From Argyresthia goedartella (lineage: Eukaryota; Arthropoda; Insecta; Lepidoptera; Argyresthiidae): a stretch of 64,000 nt of DNA. The stretch lies in the NCBI GenBank assembly GCA_949825045.1, contig OX463815.1, positions 28,821,356-28,885,355 of the forward strand, in the 5' to 3' direction. Below, piece by piece: positions 59,399 through 64,000 of the stretch (position 1 is the first letter of the stretch; the number at the start of each line of letters is the position of its first letter). The position numbers were made by a program, and so were the translations under genes. Below the pieces are notes generated by a model. It had not been told where the DNA came from. It did not search any database and saw nothing but the letters and a program-made list of their open reading frames with translations.

Positions 59399-61346
59399 GT
59401 AAAATAAAGTTTATTCATAATTTTTGCAAATCTACTGTTAACTTCTTTTTCATTTCTTGGCTACTTGGGATTTGTTCTTCATACATGATTACGTGTTTCC
59501 ACTTGTAGTGGCAAGCATACGGCTATATTTGAAGATATATGTATAGACAGTGATTGCCAACCTACATACACGGCCGATCAATAAGTTAATATCATAGTAT
59601 TTCTAACAAAAATAATTTGTCATAATTTACTCACTATAACCTTTCTAAAGCCATCCACTTTTCAGGTTCACCCCTCTACTTTAATATCAGAAATGAAAAA
59701 AGATATTGCTTTGAAGCTGGGCATACCCATTGAGGAACAAAAGTTGTTACTACTAGGCAGAACATTAGCCGATGATCAAACTATTCAGACCTACAATAAT
59801 ATAAAAGATGGGACAAGACTCAATTTAATTGTGAAGAAACCGGAGGGATTCTCTGACTTAGCAATGAAATATTACAAATCAACAGGTAACTCCCATTGAA
59901 TAACAAACTTAGGCTCACATTTTACAAGTCTTTATGACTTGAATCATGAAACCAATGCCAATTAACCAACAGACCCCTTGAAATACTGTTTGATGATTTA
60001 ATTGCAAAATGGAAGGACAAGCAAGATGGCTGTTCCAGATTTTTTTGCTGATTATTTTCTATCCTTTATTAGTGGATTTATAGATTTCAAAATTCACGAA
60101 TCATCGGAAATAATTTGTTTTCGAGTAATATGTTTTTTAATCGCCATTGCAAGCATTCTACAACATGGGCATGTGGGTGGGGAAAAATCGATTTTTCCGT
60201 TCTTTTAAGGTTAGATGTCGTTCAAAGTTCATTGACCTTGACCCTGAACTTCCTCGAGATCATTGACCTTGACCTTGAGATTTCGTGCATATTTCGCAGA
60301 AAATTCTCAGTTTGACCGTTTTTTGGTTCTTGATGTCGGTCATCGTTCATCGAATACGAGGTCATTGACCTTTACCTTGACTTTTTGTGCATTTTTAAGT
60401 AAAAATTTCGGGGGCTACTTTTATATCCTCATTTTTGAGGTTATGTTTACGTAATTTTCGCTACGAAAGTGACCTATATCGCATTATTATTTCTAAATCA
60501 CCTTAGCTCTGGCAGCTACGGGGCTACGGTGATGCCCGCGCACTGTAGCGTAAGCAGCGCTCCGTCTCTCTCCGTGCGCAGCAGTGCGGGGTCGTCTGTG
60601 CCCCTCCAGCTCATAGAAAACACTAGAGTCTAGCCATAAGACTGCCCAGGAAGTGGGTTTGGATTCGGATTTTCTGTTCAATAACGGCTAAACTGAGAAT
60701 TTTCTGCGAAATATGCACGAGAGATAAACTTCAATGACCTCGAGGTCAAAGAACTTTGAAAGACAATGAGCGTAAAAAATGACAAAGCAGAATTTTCTGC
60801 GAAATATTCACGAAAGGTCAATCTCAATGGCCATGACATTGACCTTTCGTGAACCATCAATGAACTTTGAACGACATCTGACGTTAAAAAAACCGCAAAT
60901 TCCTCGTTACCCACCCTAATACTCCCACATCCTTGCGGTCCCGAATGCTTGAAATGGCGATTTAAGAAAAACTTCAACTCGCAAACCAATTATTTCCGAC
61001 GGTTCGCGTATTTTGAAATCATCTATAAATCCACTGATGAAGCAAAGAAAAAATCCCCAAAAGGCTAGCCTTCAAAATACCCAAAATGTTATTTGTTACT
61101 AATCTGGAGTTTGTTGCTCACCTTTGTCTAGACTAGGGCTTACCTCGCAATATCTTCTTATGTTTTCTTTCCACAGGTATGCTAGACACAGAAGCAAAGA
61201 ATGCCACAAATTATCTGCTGAAGGTCTGCCAGGAAAAGTTTAATCAACTTTCTTGGGACGACATTGAAAGGCTATCACTGGACTGTATACTTGCTGAAGG
61301 GGAAAGTATTGACCATGAGCCTTCAATTGATATCTACGGTTTATAA
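59351..61346 (+). CDS. UBL4A: Ubiquitin-like protein 4A (UBL4A/GDX, Get5 orthologue), complete, 3 exons
   Basis: Exons 59351-59398, 59666-59885, 61177-61346 join in frame to give 145 aa. Residues 1-74 form a ubiquitin-like fold (MKITIKKLQGGECCLEVHPS, LLLLGRTLADDQTIQTYNNI, DGTRLNLIVKKP). Residues about 96-135 resemble the C-terminal TUGS helix that binds BAG6 (FNQLSWDDIERLSLDCIL, compare SRLTLDDIERLASRFL in human UBL4A). There is no C-terminal Gly-Gly, so it is not a conjugated modifier. In characterised animals UBL4A is part of the cytosolic BAG6-UBL4A-GET4 complex that hands tail-anchored proteins to the GET/TRC40 pathway. Intron 2 contains a 1-kb foldback element. Poly(A) candidate AATAAA at 62038. 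Confidence 0.92.
59666..59885 (+). CDS. UBL4A: UBL4A exon 2
   Basis: Seventy-three codons plus one base, from VHPSTLISEMKKDIALKLGI to AMKYYKST. Covers the rest of the ubiquitin-like domain and linker. Acceptor TTTTCAG, donor GTAACT. Confidence 0.92.
60039..61056. mobile_element. UBL4A: 1-kb foldback element in UBL4A intron 2
   Basis: The left arm (about 60039-60470) and right arm (about 60690-61056) are imperfect inverted repeats; for example GTGGATTTATAGAT.TTCAAAAT, CGGAAATAATT.GTTT and GATGTCGTTCAAAGTTCATTG occur in the left arm and as complements in the right. The 210-bp centre is GC-richer. TGACCTTGA occurs at 60233, 60264 and 60270, with diverged copies elsewhere in both arms. No ORF. 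Confidence 0.75.
61177..61346 (+). CDS. UBL4A: UBL4A exon 3 (TUGS-like helix and stop)
   Basis: Reads GMLDTEAKNATNYLLKVCQE, KFNQLSWDDIERLSLDCILA and EGESIDHEPSIDIYGL then TAA. Acceptor TTTCCACAG. Confidence 0.9.
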
Positions 61347-61731
61347 AAAAGCCCAATAATGCATAAAACACCAATAGTATACATGGTATTTGTTTTGACG
61401 AAAAATAACTGAAAATCACAAGATTTTATGAATGACCAAGGATAATGATCATAATTTATTTATTTTTTTAATAGATGGTGGAGTCTTCAATTACATGTCT
61501 TCGAGTTTATCAAAATCAAAAAACTATTCCATCTAACATCTGTGCTATTGTGAAAGCTTTTCTTTGATTACATATAAAATCCATAATCTTTCCTTAGTTG
61601 GTAAGAGAAAGAGACCCAACATTATAGTAGTTTATGTGACTTACATAATGAGAGGCATCAAAATATGTGTGAGGTTCATAACAACATCACAAGTGTCTTT
61701 AATGCCTAATTATGTTTAGTTACACACTACT

Positions 61732-62019
61732 TTATCTACACACATATTATAAGCTCTCTATGATGTGTTCAGAAACCGCATGGTACGACCGGCACTGCGG
61801 CATTAACATTTAATTTTGAATAGAATGTCATCTTGATTGATAGAGTTGAGGTCAAATCAAATTGCTTTGTCTTTTAGAGATGTTCGACGTTATTATGAAG
61901 CAAAAATAACATTTTCACAGATATGAAATGTGTTCTAACAAATCAGTTTTCTCTATGCTGGTCGTAATTTGCGGTTTGGAATGCATTATAGACAGGGTTT
62001 ATGATATATGTGTAGATAA
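61732..62019. mobile_element. Palindromic MITE, copy 2 (UBL4A 3' region)
   Basis: 288 bp, starting TTATCTACACACATATTATA and ending with the complement of TTATCTACACATATATCATA. Shares AACCGCA and GGTCGTAATTTGCGGTTT blocks with copy 1 but lies in the opposite orientation. Falls between the UBL4A stop codon and the AATAAA at 62038. Confidence 0.78.
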
Positions 62020-62082
62020 AATAATTTAATTTGTATAAATAAAGGGATAAGATTAAAATGGACACAACATTTACAGCTTTCA

Positions 62083-63317
62083 TTTATTTATTTTGTTACT
62101 TAACTTACAATGGCAAGTACTCAGGATCTCCTGACATGCTCTGAATTGCTCTCTCTGCCAACAAATATAGACATAACTTTGCATCGCACAATTTCTTTAC
62201 GTTTTATTTTATAAGTAGGAAGAGTAACATCCCGTCCTGTCAACATTTTTACAATCTATACAAAGTATGTGTCAACTCGTAAACCAATGTGAGTAGATGC
62301 ATATAATAATCGACATCAATAATCAATACAATACCTACAGTACATGGTAGGTATTGAAAAGAATATCAAATCTAATTCTCAAGTCTGGGTGGCACTTTAA
62401 AAGAAGCATTTAGATGTAGGATGAGAAGATTTAGGCCACTTATATTGTGTACTTAGTTCTCTCATCACTTCCACTAAGTGATAGATAGTGGAGGGAAAAC
62501 ATATAGAATACCAGTGTGAAACGGGCCTATCAGTACAGAATAAGTAGTAGTACCTACCAGTAACAAATTAAAAGTGAGCACTCGATTCATTGCATTACGA
62601 AATTACATAATATATAATACATATAGGTACTGACAGAAGTTGGTTCACATTACTGCATACCAAGCCGATGCCGTTTGTCACAAAATAATCTCATCTCAAA
62701 ATTAAGCGCAAAATTAATTCGATAAGCCTGTAACAGATGACAATGTAGTGAGGTATGTAACTCGCGATGTGACCATTACTTCCAAAGGATTTCATTGACG
62801 AGGCACTTCCCTTTAGGTTCAAACATTCACAACCACCAAATTAGCCTAAATTTGATTCCAGTAATACTAAACATAAATGATTAAATTTCATTTCACATTT
62901 ACCTGCTATTAATATCAATACAATATCAGCTTTCGTCAATATTCGTCAATATATATACTATAATAATAAATGCATTTCAAAATCCTTAAACATTGAAATA
63001 TAACTACTTTGTGAATAGAGTTCAATGACACATGAAATTCTGTTTCAGTGGTCATTTTCATAACATATTGCAATGTTGAAATGACACACACAAGAACTAA
63101 TTTCTCTAAAATGCACCTGTCGATGTGACGAATGTGTTGCTTCATAGTTTACGTACATAGATATATGAACAGCAGCAGCTGACACAAATACACTTAAATA
63201 TTTTCATATATTGAATTCGCACAATGACAGCTTTCCATAAGGATCACAATGAGCTATGAATGCAGTGGTCTCAACTCCTCCCACGCATTTGTATTTAATA
63301 TCGCTATGGTAATTCAG
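62083..63317 (-). other. Probable 3' UTR of the unidentified minus-strand gene
   Basis: No ORF of interest. Ends with overlapping minus-strand AATAAA signals (plus-strand TTTATT at 62083-62088 and 62087-62092), about 40 bp from the UBL4A AATAAA at 62038 that faces it. AT-rich throughout, which suits an insect 3' UTR. Confidence 0.4.
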
Positions 63318-63430
63318 TCAGTCGGAGTCGGTATCTTCGTCAGGAGATGACTCGGATTCTGAGCTGTCAGGGTGATTCTTCGTGATCTCTATACAGTTGT
63401 CCACGTCTGTCAGTCTTTTTAGCGACCGCC
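63318..63430 (-). CDS. Terminal coding exon of an unidentified gene
   Basis: On the minus strand a good acceptor (TTTGATTGCAG) is followed by an open frame RSLKRLTDVDNCIEITKNHP then DSSESESSPDEDTDSD and a TGA. The Ser/Glu/Asp-rich acidic C-terminal tail is typical of a genuine protein end rather than of random sequence. Two bases complete a codon from the preceding exon, which is not secured in the window. The 3' UTR runs left to minus-strand AATAAA signals at 62088 and 62092, convergent with UBL4A. I do not recognise the protein. Confidence 0.6.
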
Positions 63431-63502
63431 CTGCAATCAAACAAACGGGAGTCATTCGCATGATTCACTTCACTAATGACCAGTGATTGGAGTGGTTGAA
63501 GC

Positions 63503-63676
63503 TGCTTTTGACACTTGCGGTAGTGTAGTAGTAAAGTATTGGCTCACTGCGTTTTATAACTCCTCCAAAGTGTCGTAGTTTGCCCAATACGTTTGGGGGA
63601 TATGCCAGCGAGCCTGTCACATTGGATATGTGTCCTTGCTTTCCCAATACTTTACTACTATCGCTAGTGTCAAGCA
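63503..63676. mobile_element. MITE-like element beside the unidentified gene
   Basis: Inverted arms of about 35 bp: TTGACACTTGCGGTAGTGTA then GTAGTAAAGTATTGG on the left, CCAATACTTTACTACTATCG then CTAGTGTCAA on the right, with a few mismatches. A second CCAATAC lies inside. No coding content. Confidence 0.7.
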
Positions 63677-64000
63677 CTAGGCTTATTATGTTAATCTTAC
63701 ATCCGATGCCGGTGCCGGTGACTTCCCACTCTTCTTTTTAATTTGGCGTGCTAACCTCTTGAGGTTATTTTTGCCAGTGTCAAGTGTATTTGAATTATCA
63801 GAATTTGGTCAGGTTCTCGATAGAGAACCTGGAAATTAATGTCTTGAGAATAATTTGTTGCTCCTTAGCACTACCCGGGAGGACGTGAAGGGATGTAGTA
63901 ACCAACCGGCAAAAGTGCATGTGTATTGTGTAAATTATTTGACGAGACCATTTTAAGTGTGGTAGATAGAACTGATTTCTGTCAGGCCTGCCGGCGCCGG

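Overview
The window is eukaryotic, AT-rich and intron-bearing, and it reads as insect DNA, most probably from a moth or butterfly (Lepidoptera). The evidence is three split genes with close insect homologues (an innexin, a DOCK-family GEF and a UBL4A/GDX protein), jockey/CR1-like and RTE-like LINE debris, a maT-type mariner, tRNA-derived SINEs, and a dispersed repeat bounded by AGGGTTCCGTACC that I associate with lepidopteran genomes. Nothing bacterial, viral or CRISPR-like was seen.

Genes. The backbone is one long minus-strand gene, sponge/DOCK3-4. Its first nine coding exons (472 codons: SH3 domain, DOCK N-terminal region, start of the DHR-1/C2 domain) run from 59002 down to 17139, and the rest lies to the left of the window. 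All nine exons join in frame. Inside its fourth intron, on the opposite strand, lies a complete innexin-3 gene: eight coding exons at 36773-46350 (388 aa) plus a probable 5' UTR exon ending at 31605. Head to head with sponge, only 348 bp away, is a complete three-exon UBL4A gene (59351-61346, 145 aa). At the right edge a minus-strand gene ends convergently with UBL4A; only its terminal exon (63318-63430) is secure.

Mobile DNA. The stretch 4457-16715 is a four-level nest. A small palindromic MITE was split by LINE A (4489-16663, target duplication AAGTA). LINE A was split inside ORF2 by LINE C (6981-14125). LINE C was split four codons into its ORF1 by the 5'-truncated LINE B (11386-13958, target duplication GGTGTTC). 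All three LINEs are minus-strand jockey/CR1-like elements with broken ORFs. Elsewhere there is a jockey-like LINE (51106-53470), a 1271-bp mariner with terminal inverted repeats and a frameshifted transposase (54648-55918), RTE-like remnants, two tRNA-derived SINEs, at least four copies of the AGGGTTCCGTACC family, and several foldback or MITE-like elements inside gene introns.

Layout: 1-4480 non-coding with tandem duplications; 4489-16663 nested LINEs; 17-31 kb sponge exons 9 to 5 separated by repeats; 31-48 kb innexin-3; 48-59 kb sponge exons 4 to 1 with LINE and mariner insertions in the introns; 59.0-59.35 kb shared promoter; 59.35-62.04 kb UBL4A with a 1-kb foldback element in its second intron; 62.08-64 kb 3' end of an unidentified gene. 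The three genes have no evident shared pathway (gap junctions, Rac/Rap activation, tail-anchored protein handling), so the arrangement is positional. All calls rest on reading the sequence and on remembered family features; no database search was possible.
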